Source: Corbicula japonica (Eukaryota; Mollusca; Bivalvia; Venerida; Cyrenidae). From it: a DNA stretch of 64,000 nt. The notes beneath the pieces are model-generated. The model searched no databases and was not told where the DNA came from. It saw only the letters and a list, made by a program, of their open reading frames with translations. Each line of letters starts with the position of its first letter. Position 1 is the stretch's first letter. The translations under genes were made by a program, and so were the position numbers. This document shows, one piece after another, positions 1 to 12,885 of this stretch. The stretch is taken from contig JAZAYU010000079.1 of NCBI GenBank assembly GCA_038501625.1, forward strand, positions 186,001 through 250,000, given 5' to 3'.

Positions 1-429
1 ACCAAATCTTAAATACAACGTAAAATTGAACAGTCTTATGACAAATACTCAAAGCAATATTTTTAAACCGAGGTGAATTGGCCTATGTGGCGTTTGTTTG
101 TATTTCCATTTATTTATCGTCTCTACCGGTTGCCCATAGCGACGCCTCGACTCAGAGGCAGAAGCGCTAACCACGGAGCTAATGATCCCTATGTGGCGTC
201 GTGAATCGTGTAGATCTATATAACTCAGAACCCATTTAAAAATGAGACATTTCACACATATTCAACACATCGTTTTACAATGTTCGAATTAGATCTATCC
301 CTACGCTGCTTTATATTCTACCAGTGTCTTCGTATCGTAGATTTTATATATTTCGTTTTAACCAACGTACAGATGGTTTCCGGTTAATATAATAACTTCA
401 GTTTGGATAAATTAAACTTGCTGAAACCT

Positions 430-1040
430 TGAACATTGCAAGCTTGCATGAAGGCCTATCTTGGAACTGGACTTGGGGCCAGTCGAATCAATATCAAGGT
501 AAAGATAACTAAAATAGAAAACGGTGTCAAACTGAGGGTTTTCGGTCAACAATTTCAGTTTTGACAAACCAATCTTGCTAAAACTTTTGATATTTATAGC
601 AATTTTGCTCGAAGTCGTAAAATGGGATTGGTTTCGGGGCCAGTCGGATCAATGTCACTGTTATGAAAGAAAACAAACTTTACGTTGAATAATTTGTGAA
701 AAATCAGAAGTTTTGTGTTGAAATTTTCATTTGTATCTGGTATATGTGCAAACTTAGCTTAGGATTGGATTAAGGGCCATGTACTCGGGTCAAGGTCAAG
801 GTCACTGTTACTCAAAATAGAAAAAACTGTTTCTGCTCGATTTCTTGAGTTAAGATGGAGTGACATATGTTGAAATTTGATTTGTAGTTGGTTTATGAGC
901 ATAAATGCGTTGGGATTTTAGGAACAAGTGAGGTCAGTGTCATCTTTGCAAAAAATAGAAAACAGTTTCAGCTTAATAATTTGAGTCCAGATGGAGGAAA
1001 TTTGCTTAAATTTGGTTTGTAGGTAGTTTGTGTGCAACCC
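430..1040. repeat. degenerate ~150-bp tandem repeat
   Basis: Related phrases recur about every 140-160 bp: a 'ggggccagtcg' type block near 475 and 635, a 'gggccatgtactcgggtcaagg' type block near 775, and a looser one near 915. Each is followed by 'aaaatagaaaac' and later 'gttgaaatt'. This looks like an old tandem array of the kind found in mollusc repeat elements. No coding signal is seen. Positions 1-429 hold nothing I can name. Confidence 0.5.
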
Positions 1041-2800
1041 TAACATTAGTCTCAATCATTCGACTGCAAGCACAGACCCATTATCATACGGACGTTTTCG
1101 TTGTCTGTCCTTTACGTCTCGAGCAGTTACGATCAAAACTGTGGTGGAAATCGACCCGATTTAAATTCTGTTGTTTTTTTTCACTCCCACATGAAAATTT
1201 CAACACTGGTGTGTCAAATATCGTTATAAAACATAAATAATGATAAAAGTAACAATAAAATGAACGAATAATCCACACAATAACTTGTTAAACCTACAAC
1301 AGCATATGCCGTTTACACGGTGAAAATTATCGATAAACGCGAGTCAGATAAACTTTATGCGGTGTAATCGACATGGGTGGAGGTTTAAAACAGTTTTGCA
1401 TAAAAAAAACGAAAACATTACTTATAAAGGATTACATATGTTGATTCTACTTGAATGTGGCTTCTCAGGTATGATATTTAAAAAAAATATGTTAAAGATG
1501 CTTTATGAAGCCGGCAAAAGATTGAAAAGTTGCGATTCGTTTTCCGATCGGCGGCATATAGAAATAGAAGGAAAATTTTCCGCATTGATTTGAATAGTAA
1601 CTGGGTTGTGCGCGAAGAGCGACCATCGTATATATAGAAAAGCTCTTATTGCGCACAAATAGTTGGGCTACCCTAACATGGGATTGGATTTAGGGTCAGA
1701 AATGCTTAATAACTTTAGTTTGGAGGAAGACTGAAATTTTGTTTAAAATGAGAAAAAATGATTAAGAAAACTATGCATTTTTGTTAAAATGAAGGGTCAC
1801 GTACTCGGGTCAAGGTCACTGTTACTCAAAATAGAAAAAACTGTTTCTGCTCGATTTCTTGAGTTAAGATGGAGTGACATATGTTGAAATTTGATTTGTA
1901 GTTGGTTTATGAGCATAAATGCGTTGGGATTTTAGGAACAAGTGAGGTCAGTGTCATCTTTGCAAAAAATAGAAAACAGTTTCAGCTTAATAATTTGAGT
2001 CCAGATGAAGGAAATTTGCTTAAATTTGGTTTGTAGGTAGTTTGTGTGCAACCCTAACATTAGTCTCAATCATTCGACTGCAAGCACAGACCCATTATCA
2101 TACGGACGTTTTCGTTGTCTGTCCTTTACGTCTCAAGCAGTTACGATCAAAACTGTGGTGGAAATCGACCCGATTTAAATTCTGTTTTTTTTTCACTCCC
2201 ACATGAAAATTTCAACACTGGTGTGTCAAATATCGTTATAAAACATAAATAATGATAAAAGTAACAATAAAATGAACGAATAATCCACACAATAACTTGT
2301 TAAACCTACAACAGCATATGCCGTTTACACGGTGAAAATTATCGATAAACGCGAGTCAGATAAACTTTATGCGGTGTAATCGACATGGGTGGAGGTTTAA
2401 AACAGTTTTGCATAAAAAAACGAAAACATTACTTATAAAGGATTACATATGTTGATTCTACTTGAATGTGGCTTCTCGGGTATGTAATTTAAAAAAAAAA
2501 TAAATATGTTAAAGATGCTTTATGAAGCCGGCAAAAGATTGAAAAGTTGCGATTCGTTTTCCGATATAGAAATAGAAGGAAAATTTTCCGCATTGATTTG
2601 AATAGTAACTGGGTTGTGCGCGAAGAGCGACCATCGTATATATAGAAAAGCTCTTATTGCGCAAAAATAGTTGGGCTACCCTAACATGGGATTGGATTTA
2701 GGGTCAGAAATGCTTAATAACTTTAGTTTGGAGGAAGACTGAAATTTTGTTTAAAATGAGAAAAAATGATTAAGAAAACTATGATTTTCTGTTAAAATGA
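781..2800. repeat. tandem duplication of a ~1.02-kb segment
   Basis: Copy 1 runs from about 781 to 1794 and copy 2 from about 1801 to 2800, offset by 1020 bp at the start and 1014 bp after the first indel. The copies match almost base for base. Visible differences are small: a 6-bp loss in a 'caaggt' doublet, homopolymer length changes, and loss of about 9 bp at the 'cggcggcat' stretch in copy 2. High identity means a recent duplication or an assembly artefact. The short ORFs inside are not conserved as genes. Confidence 0.85.
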
Positions 2801-3431
2801 GAAATATTATCAAACAATAAAGTTTTTCTTAAATTACTAATAATCACAACAATATCACTGCTGCTTTTTAAGTCCACTACAAAACTTAATGTTTAAAGCG
2901 TTGAAAATCTGATTATAAGGGATAGCCACGTTTCTTGTTCTTCACATTATATGTAGATAAAAACAAGCAATATATATCTTGTATATTATTTATTTGTACA
3001 TATGAAACATTCAATCATGCTTTTAAATGTGTTGCAATACCACAATACAACGGTATAAATTGGTAGTGTCGAATAGTCTTTGTTTTATTTTAGTATAAAA
3101 GTTGTTGAAATGTCTTTAAAATAGGGATTGAAAAGGCTTCAATGTTAAGGGTGACATCCAAATGGAGAATTTATATGCCTTCATTTATGGGGTTCAAAAG
3201 TTTAGTGGCTGAAAAGTCTTTGTTTTGAAAGGAGGGGATGAAATGTCTTAATGTTGAAAAGTCCGACACCCATGATAGCATAAAGGCTTATCAGAAACAT
3301 GATCTTTTGTCGATTCAGTTATCAAAACTGTTTTCAATTTCATATCAAAGGAAATTTTTTCGGATAAGTCCGGAATTTTCCGTCCATACCAAAAATCATT
3401 TGGCGTTCGACCGTTTTACGCCCCTGCGGTC

Positions 3432-3463
<32 letters not shown>

Positions 3464-4015
3464 TTTGCAGTTTTTTTTATAGATTTTTTACGTTTATTCG
3501 ACGTGATTGACATGTCACTCACCAATTAAGGTCTGATTCATTTTGTTCAGAACAACTGTCTATATTGCAATTAGTAAAATTGTATAGATTATGTTTGCCG
3601 TTATAAGCAGGTGTTTACGTTATTTCATGCCATTTCGGACAGTCGACATTTCGGATAAGCCTACCCTCACACATATTTTATGTCACCTCCTCGAAATCCA
3701 TTGATCACTATCAGGACCCTTTTTGTTATTCATAACATACAAAAGCTGGACTGAAACAATTGTTACCAAAAAGATCAAGCAGTACAATCCGAGCAATTAT
3801 AAAACACAGCTTTTAGCGCAGACTGTGTTATGCAGGCTGGGTTTTTCGTGTATAAAATGCAGCCACTATAGATATATAGGGAAAACGCAGCTTTTTTAAA
3901 CTTCAATCCTATGTTTAAGAAAATCTATACTCTGGAGACCAGCCGGGTTTTTTTGTCTAAAAGTATTAGGTACTATTTTCATCAGCATCATTTTTAAGAA
4001 AATTATATGAATTAT
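2801..4015. other. AT-rich intergenic stretch with a (CAA)n microsatellite
   Basis: No gene is supported. A (CAA)n run at about 3431-3463 produces a glutamine string in a short ORF (3238-3510), but that ORF has no recognisable domain and looks like chance. This stretch would include distal upstream sequence of the P450 gene. Confidence 0.5.
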
Positions 4016-4357
4016 CAGGGCTTTTCATCCTTATATAACAGAGGCCTATAAAAGGCCTTTTCCCAATCCAAAAATACAGTATTTTTTACCAATTGCAGCA
4101 GAAACTCTTCCCAAAGTGCTAGGTCAAATGCCCAAAATGGTTAAAACTCCTGGGAGGAGTGTTTGAAAATTGAAGTCTGGAAAATAAAGTGCATAATAAA
4201 TTGAATTTAAATTAAAAATACCTATTACTATTCAATTTTATAAAGTAGAACCCATCTTTCAATTAATTTTGTTTTCCCAAAATAAACAGTTATTGTGCAT
4301 AAATTTCCTAATTGAAAAGGCCAGGGCCTCTTCCCAATTTTCTGATGAAAAGCCCTG
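4016..4357. mobile_element. hAT-like MITE with 5-bp target duplication, just upstream of the P450 start
   Basis: The ends are inverted: CAGGGCTTTTCATC on the left and GATGAAAAGCCCTG on the right. The element is flanked by the direct 5-bp repeat ATTAT (4011-4015 and 4358-4362). CAGGG termini fit the hAT superfamily, in which some lineages make 5-bp rather than 8-bp duplications. It encodes nothing. Its right end lies 44 bp before the preferred P450 start codon, so it probably forms part of the promoter or 5' leader. Confidence 0.8.
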
Positions 4358-4401
4358 ATTATACTTGGTGTGGATTATTTTTTGGCATTAATTTGTTGGA
4401 G

Positions 4402-7400
4402 ATGTCCATGCTGAAGCCAGTGCCTGTGTATAGACTGCAGAGGGTATGGTGGTCTTCAGCCATTGTGAGAGAGTCAAGCAGAGCTGCTACACAAGATGAC
4501 CCAGTCAAACCTCTCACAGACATACCTGGACCTTCTGGCCTTCCTTATATTGGCACCATGCTGAAATATAGAAGAGGTAAATATTTTGTGAATCTAAATT
4601 TACTGTTAAAACGTATCAACTATATCAAGAAGGTATTGGAGTCTGTGTTTGTTTTTTTACAAACAGACAGGTCTTCATCTCAGTTTATACAGTGGATATC
4701 CTGAACATTGGGTCTTGATGAGGGTTTAGGTCAATATTGTCTGGGTGTTACCTCAGAACATCAAGTCCTAGGTCATTATGACAGCACATGTCAAAATTAC
4801 TTAGGGAACATCCCAGACCACCAAATCTTTATGTGAACACAGGTTTTTATTTCTAGAGGATACCCTAAACCACTGGGTCTGAATGAGAACACAGGTCTAG
4901 TCTAGCACAGTACCAGGGCATTCCCTTGACCTTCAGGTCTAAGAGAGCATGGGTCAGTATTTGTAAGGTAAAACTAATCATACATGTAGTATAATAACTA
5001 TGCTAATTTACTGGGAACCATGGGGGAGGGAGGTAGAACTCTTGCTCGTTTTATAAATACATAGGGTTTGTACAACTCTTGATCACATAACCCTTTATCA
5101 CAAACATGTACATGCAGCTTTTATTTTGTGTGTAAACAGTGTAGGTCCAGATAAGCAGGTACATCCTTGCTATCTGATCATGATCTACACAGTTCATGTT
5201 CATGGATAATAAGCTTATATATTATTGACCATGAAACAAGAAGTGTAGATCTAGATCTGGTGGCATGGATGTGCTGGCTGATCTAACTTTACACTGACTG
5301 CCCATCTGATAAAATAAAGGTTTAATAAATACACTATTTTACTAGGACCTTGGGGGAGGTACAACATTGATCGCTACCAAGAATCACTGTTGGATATGCA
5401 TAGAAACTATGGAAAAATTGCCAAAGAAACCATAGCTGGGACAACCATTGTTCATCTTTTTGATCCAGATTACATTCGTCAGGTGTTTATGTCGGAGGGT
5501 AAAACACCATTTGTGGCCCCACTTCTTGAAACTACGCAGCTGTATAGGAAACAAAGAGGATTTTCACCCGGATTAGGAAATACGTAAGGAAGTAAACTTC
5601 TAGTGAAAATGTTAATCAATGATACTGGTGTTATTGTTAATACTCGTATAAAATTGGTATATTTCTTTTTAATATTTGCTTCATCAAACTTTTAATTCTT
5701 TACTCTATGAATATGGTTTTCATCACATGTATTATCAATTTAGATCCAGATCTTCCAACACTTCTATTCCATCTGACCAGGCTCTACACTAAAAGCAAAA
5801 ATTGTAGATACTGGCTTGGATGTGCCAACTGATGTTGTTCTACACAGTTCACTCATGTGATAAAAGTTGTATCTATGAATTAAAGAGGTTTGATGGATTC
5901 TGTGTACACATTGGTTAATTGGAAAGGACTCTTGGTCATTGGAAGGAGGGTTTTGGTTTTAATTCTCACTTGAGTCACTGCTTTATGTCCATTGACAAGA
6001 TACATGATGATAATTTCTGCCAACCCAGCTGCCAACTGGTACTGTGAAAATTGAGGGAAAAAAGGCAGCCTCCATGGGTTCCACTAGATGCTGATCGAAA
6101 TGCTAGGGTCATTTTGACCATTAAAAAAAATCATGGATTTTACCAATAATAAGCCAAATACACCTAATTTAAGGGGAAAAATTACCCTTCAGTTGAAATA
6201 ATAGGTGTCAAAATGAGGCTTTTTGGAAATTTCAAGTCAAAGGGTCATTTCCCGGGTCAAATGAAACCCCTGAAAAGGGTATGCCATAGTTAGTGCATAC
6301 AGTGCTAGTTGTTTATCATATGCCATGTTAAATACTTTTAACTTTTAAATTTATTTTGTAGTTGTGTTTTGTGATAGTTCTTAATCTGTTTTGATGTGTA
6401 AATACTTTCGTTTGATACTTTAGTGTTCACGGTGCCTATCCGTATCGGCTGTTTCTTTGCGAAATTCGCTATATCGGCTATTTCTTTGCGTCGGCAACGG
6501 CTATTCTTTGCTAATAACAATGAATGGAGAGAATATGTCTGAGTTTCCAGACGCAAATGTTACAGATATTAGGTATATTGTACAAAAAAGTGGAGTTCTG
6601 TAATAAAACTGCAATGTAGAATGTACATAGGCTGTACATATCAAATAAGTGTTTTAACCTTGTAAAAGTTTTGTAAAGCTTTATTATTGTTAAACATATC
6701 TATTAGCATGTTCATAAACATTTAGCAATGTATGCATTAACCTTACATAAAAAGAATACTAACACAGTTGTGATAAACCTTAAGGTTTCTCGTTCAACTT
6801 CGAAGTCCCCTGCTCATGTAACGTTAATTTACATTCTAATAAGGAGAATGCAGTGACACAATTCTAAATTGTCCATAATACAGTGAGTAAACTTGTGCCT
6901 AAGTAGTCATTATCATTGAGCCTACCTGTGCGCAATGCAGAGAGTCAGCCTGTGCATCAAAAACTGGTGAGCAGAGAGACCGCCGGTGCCCCAATTAAAC
7001 CGAAAGTAAAGGGTTTTGGATAAATCTATTAATATTTCTACATATTTGTACGTATTTTTTGGAAGAATATTGAAGAAATGAACATAATATATCGCTTGAT
7101 ACGTTAGATATCGAAGCAAACACTCGTTATAGACTGCGGAAAAGCTGGATCTGTGCTCTACGTCTGTGTATCGTCAACTAGTTTCATCGAGATTTCGGCC
7201 ATAATCGCCGACATCTAAAAAGTAAACACTACAATGCATAGTTTAGACATTCTAATGTTCCGTGCACAACCTTTTTTTGTACAATATACCTTATATCTGT
7301 AACATTTGCATCTGGAATCTTCGACATAAGCTCTCCATCCATTGTTATTAGCAAAGAATAGCCGTTGCCGAAGCAAAGAAACAGCCGATATAACGAATTT

Positions 7401-10400
7401 CGCAAAGAAACAGCCGATATGGATGGGCACCGTGGTGTTCCAGGACAAAGTGTTGTAGTGCTTTTGTAGTTTAACTCTTATCTCTATATAAGCCAAAGCT
7501 CAAGTGACAATTAGCAGGTTAAAATGTAGTGCCCCATGTCATTCACAACATACAAATAAATTTTTTCTTTACATATACACAGATATTTAAGTATCTTGTT
7601 AAGAACAAACTGAGTACGTTATACAGGAGTGGTTGGTTTCAGTTCCATAATGGTTTATAATAGAAAACACCAAATCAATTTACAGAAATGGAGAAGAATG
7701 GTACAGGCTTCGTAGTGCAGTACAGCAGATGATGATGCGACCACAGGCCGTTACAGTCTATTTGCCGTTTGTTACTGAGGTGGCCGATGATTTCATTGTG
7801 AGACTGAATACTCTTAGGGATCCATCAGGGCATGTCAGAAACTTGAAGAATGAAATTTCTAAATGGAGTATGGAATGTAAGGGCTTCATCAGATAACATT
7901 TCATTTTAACTATTTCATCTCTGATGATAGATTTTGTCAAAGACAATTGTGGTACTTTCCAATTTGACAAACTTCAGAATTTTACATACACCATATTTGC
8001 ATAGTTTACATTCTTTTTAGAAGTTGATTTGCCAAGGAAAGAGTTTGTATGTTGCAACTGTGATATATAAACAGTGCACACATAAAATTGGCTGGATATT
8101 ATAGGTAGCTTAAAGCGGCATTACTTCAATTTAACCCGCTCTTGTATGAAATATTACATGTATTTGGAACTATAGGCATAAATTTGCAGCAATAGTTCGG
8201 ACTAATAAAATTTTAATTTACTAAAATAAATTTGGTTCGCGCAACTAAAAGCGAAAGTAGGATTTCCGAAACGTCACAGAAATCGAGATCGCGCATGAAG
8301 TGGTTGCTTCGTCAAAAATAGATGCTAAATAATGCTCCATTATATTTAGCTTTTTAAAAGTTTGTTAACTATAATTTAACATTATCATTGAAAATCCCGT
8401 CAATAAGAAAGAATGCGATCAGACCTTTTGTGTTCTGTTAGATAGTTTTATATATTGGAGTCTATATGGACAAATATGATTTTTCAATACGTAAGTTGAG
8501 AGCTGGGGCTTTAAAACTTATCAACTGAATTAATCCTAGCTCTAAAGCTATAATCATGTTCTAAAAAAGACCATATATATATGATTTCAAGAACTTTACT
8601 TTAATTTTTTTGTTGAAAACTGTACTGTTTTCATATATGTTAAAGTTATGGTTATAGAATATTTCAAACTAACAAATTATGTGGAATGGTCATAATAAGT
8701 TATCATGTATATTTTGAAGCTGCGATGATGACAGTGTTTGAAAAGAGGTTGTACTGTATGGATGATGGTCTGGACTCAGAAGCTCAGAGACTGATCGATG
8801 CAAACAATCAAATGTTTGTGCTATCTGCTAAGATGAAATTTCAGCTTCCCTTGTATAAAATGTTCAAAACTCGAACTTGGAAGAAGCTGTGTGAAGCAGA
8901 GGACTATGTGAATCAGTAAGAATGATATTCTTTATTATTTAGGTCTCCTTAAACTGAATTCCAGAATAAATTTTTCTTAACCCTTTATATACACTTTTTA
9001 TCGCATGTGCAAACAGTGTAGGTGCAGATCAGCTGGCACATCTGTTTGTTTGTTTGTTTACTTTTCGATTCATTAGGATATTACTGATCAAGGAGCGAAA
9101 AATGCAGATCCAGATTAGATGTCAAGGATGCACTGGCTGATCTTGATCTGCACTGATTGCACTATCGATAAAATTTGCATGTTATACTAGTATATGGAAT
9201 AATAGCTTATAAATAAAGACACAAAGATTAAAAACCTGAAAATTTACTGAAATCCAAAGTTTTGCAATTTTAGCCTTTCCATTCATGGTTTTTATGGATA
9301 TTTTATATAAATACATTGAGAAGTGAACAGTGTAGACCTTTATCAGACTGTCCGGATGTCCTTGCTGATCTGGATCAACACTGCTTTCAGTGTGTTATAA
9401 GCTATGTGAAGCACTTAAAAGGTCAATGGAGGCTGCCATCTGAGTGTTCTGATTTATGAGAATCAATAACATTAAGCTGTATTTAATCTGGATTCTATTT
9501 TCCTTTCAGAACAAGCAAAAAGTATTTAGATGAAACTATGTCTACAATAAGCTATCTTGCCAGCAACAAAGAGCTGAAGGAGGGACAGTATAATTTTCTC
9601 ACCTACCTGCTGGGAAGAAAAGAACTGGATCAGAAAGATATCACTATTCTAGCACTGTCATTATTTACTGATGGACTGAGTACCGTAAGTACTATCATTA
9701 TACTCAGGGTTCTCTATAAGTTTTAGTCCAATAAACAATGTAGCAGGCCTGCTAAAAGGTCCGAGGTTTTACTGGAAATGTTAAAGCCACAGAACTCTTA
9801 GCAGGCTAACAAGAACAAGCAACAGGGGACTGAACACACAAAGCATCAACCCTGAAACTCACTACTGGACGCGAAATATTTAAACAAATTCAACTGGCCG
9901 TTGAACTTTCTCTTTTTCATTTTGACAGTTCATGTTTTCTAAATGTATTGGACTGTGTTCGCTTGTTCACTACACAGAGCAATCAAACTATCACAAATTA
10001 TGGGAAAATTTTTTAACCAGTCTACATTGCGATAATGCTGTTATCTAAAGCAATCCGAAACAGCATAAAATAGCGCAAAGAGGACAGAGTGCGGAAAAGC
10101 ATCAAGATTAGGGAAAAAACATGCATGGAGAACGATCAATTTTTGAACCTTTGGGAATTACAACTGGCTGAAACTTGATTTTAAAAGTCCATATTGGCTG
10201 GTGGCCGGCTTTTATTTAGAACCCTAATACTGTAAAAATTTGCTTAAATTTGATTGGTTAGTAAGCTGTTAATGTAATCTGTATTTGTGGTTAACCCATA
10301 AAACATACTGTCTAAGTTTCCTTCTCTGGCCTTTCATTTATTGTTCTTATAGTATGCCATTTTGTTTCAAATTTCTGGGAAAATTGATTCAGTTCTCCAT

Positions 10401-12690
10401 ACTTGTTAACCCTTCACTTCCACTGCTTGTTCTTATTGTTTACCATTTTGTTTTGAATTTCTGGGAAAATGCATACAGTTCTACATTTCTCCATCTCATA
10501 CCTTTTAACCCTTCACTCCTTAGACACAGCTTTTATTGCATATGTTAACAATTAGATCCAGATTTGTGCCAACTGATCAGGATCTGCACTGTTTTCTTTT
10601 AGATTCATTAGGTTTTGGATGTGTTATAAGCAGTTGGTTTATATGATAATATGATTCAAGCCAAGGATATTAGAGGAGTTGATTTTGATAACTTACATCT
10701 GAATGTTTAAAATATACCAAAATGATGATCTTTACAGACTTATGTTTGATTTTTCAGACTGTGCCCACCTTGGCTAGCAATATCTATGCTCTTGCACGCT
10801 TTCCAGAAGCTCAAGAGAAAATTTATCAAGAAATACAGAGAGTGGTCCCCCCTGGGGAACAAATAACAGCTGACATGTTAGGCAAAATGACTTACCTAAA
10901 AGCTTGTGTGAAAGAGACATTCAGGTATAAATGCACTCTGTCCCTCATTCACAAATTTATCTGCAGCATAAGTTTGCAAACTTGCAAGGTATCTAGCAAA
11001 ACCTGGGTCCAAGATCATAAAACTGAATCAGAAGACCTGTCTCAAATCTCAAGCATCTGATTGACTGAAATGGCAACTGGCCACAATTTCAGCCTATCAG
11101 TTTTATGATCTTGGGCCCTAACCTAGAATGCACACATGAGTAAGGTATAATGTTGCAGCTAACAGTCATTTCTCTTCATAATAGTTTTGAAACAAGAGTC
11201 ATTATATTTTCTAGTATTAAGATCACATTTAAGCATATAACGTTTTTTACCTGAAAGGTCATGTTCCCACTTGATTGTAAAAATTAACCCTTTTCCATAT
11301 ATACGCATATTTACGCATGTGCGACCAGTGTAGATCCAGATCAGCTGGCACATCCATTCCATCTGATCAGGATTTGCACTGATTGCATTTTGGTCAGAAA
11401 CAACCTAATGAATAACAAGAGCTGTCACTGGAATTGACATATGCCCCCGAAATGCAGCTTGAAATCAAATAGGTATACATATGTAATGAATAAACATATG
11501 TAATGAAAAATATGCTTGTGGAAGACGAAGCATACTGCATGCATATAAGACCTTGGACCAACAGGCATGGGTATTGTACGCGAAAGTACACCTTGTCATG
11601 GTAAACATTTGAGCCAAGTTATTTTAAAATCCAATGAGAAATAACAAATTTACAGCATGGACAAGATTTTTCTATTTATAGTAACAGTGACCTAGTTTTT
11701 GAACCCAGGTGACCCATATTCAAACTCAACCAATTAATAACTGGGACATATGTCCTGACCAAGTTTCTTTACAATCTGAGAGTAAAATTGTGACCACTAT
11801 AGTGTAAACAAGAAAATTCTATTTTTAGTAACAGTGATCTAGTTTTTGGACCCAGATGACCCATATTCGAACTTGTCTGACAAATCTTTAGGACAAACAT
11901 CCTGACGAAGTTTCATGACAATCAGAGCAAAAATGTGACCTCTAGAGTGTTAACAAGAAAATTCTATTTTAAGTAACAGTGACCTAGTTTTGGGACCCAG
12001 ATGACCCATATTCAAACTCGTCCTAGAAATCATTGGGACAAACATCCTGACCAAGTGTCATGACAATCAGAACAAAAATGTGACCGCTAGAGTGTTAACA
12101 AGAAAATTCTATTTATAGTAACAGTTACCTAGTTTTTGGACCCAGGTGACCCATATTCAAACTCGGCCTAGAAATAAATGGGACAAATATCCTGACCAAG
12201 TTTCATGATAATTGGAGCAAAAATGTGACTGCTAGAGTGTTAACAAAAAAATTCTATTTATAGTAACAGTGACCTAGTTTTTGGGATCAGGTGACCCATA
12301 TTCATACTCGGCCTAGAAATAAATGGGACAAATATCCTGACCAAGTTTCATGATAATTCGAGCAAAAATGTGACCGCTAGAGTTTTAACAAGAAAATTCT
12401 ATTTATAGTAACAGTGACCTAGTTTTTGGAGCAGGATGAACCTTATTCGAACTCGTCCGAGAATTCATTGGGACAAACATCCAGACCAAGTTTCATGACA
12501 ATCGGAGCAAAAATGTGACCGCTAGAGTGTTAACAAGAAAATTCTATTTTTAGTAACAGTGACCTAGTTTTTGGACCCTGATGACCCATATTAAAACTCG
12601 TCCAAGAAATCATTTGGACAAACATCCTGACCAAATTTCATGACAATCGGACAAAAAAATGTTACCTCTATTGCGTTAACAAAATTTACC

Positions 12691-12726
<36 letters not shown>

Positions 12727-12852
12727 TAAAAAGGCCCATAACTCAGCCAAAAATAATCCGATCAGAAATTCCTTTGGATATGCATAACAAGTCTTGGTGA
12801 CAAACACTCCTGTGAAGTTTCAATGAAATCCCTCAAGCGATTTCAGTTTACG

Positions 12853-12885
<33 letters not shown>

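Noticed and set aside
3238..3510. 90-codon ORF with a glutamine run.
   Set aside because: The glutamines come from a (CAA)n microsatellite, and the rest has no domain or codon bias.
4312..4401. N-terminal extension of the P450 frame upstream of 4402.
   Set aside because: Begins with a non-ATG codon, and its first part (to 4357) is the end of a MITE. The in-frame ATG at 4345 would add a stretch unlike a mitochondrial presequence.
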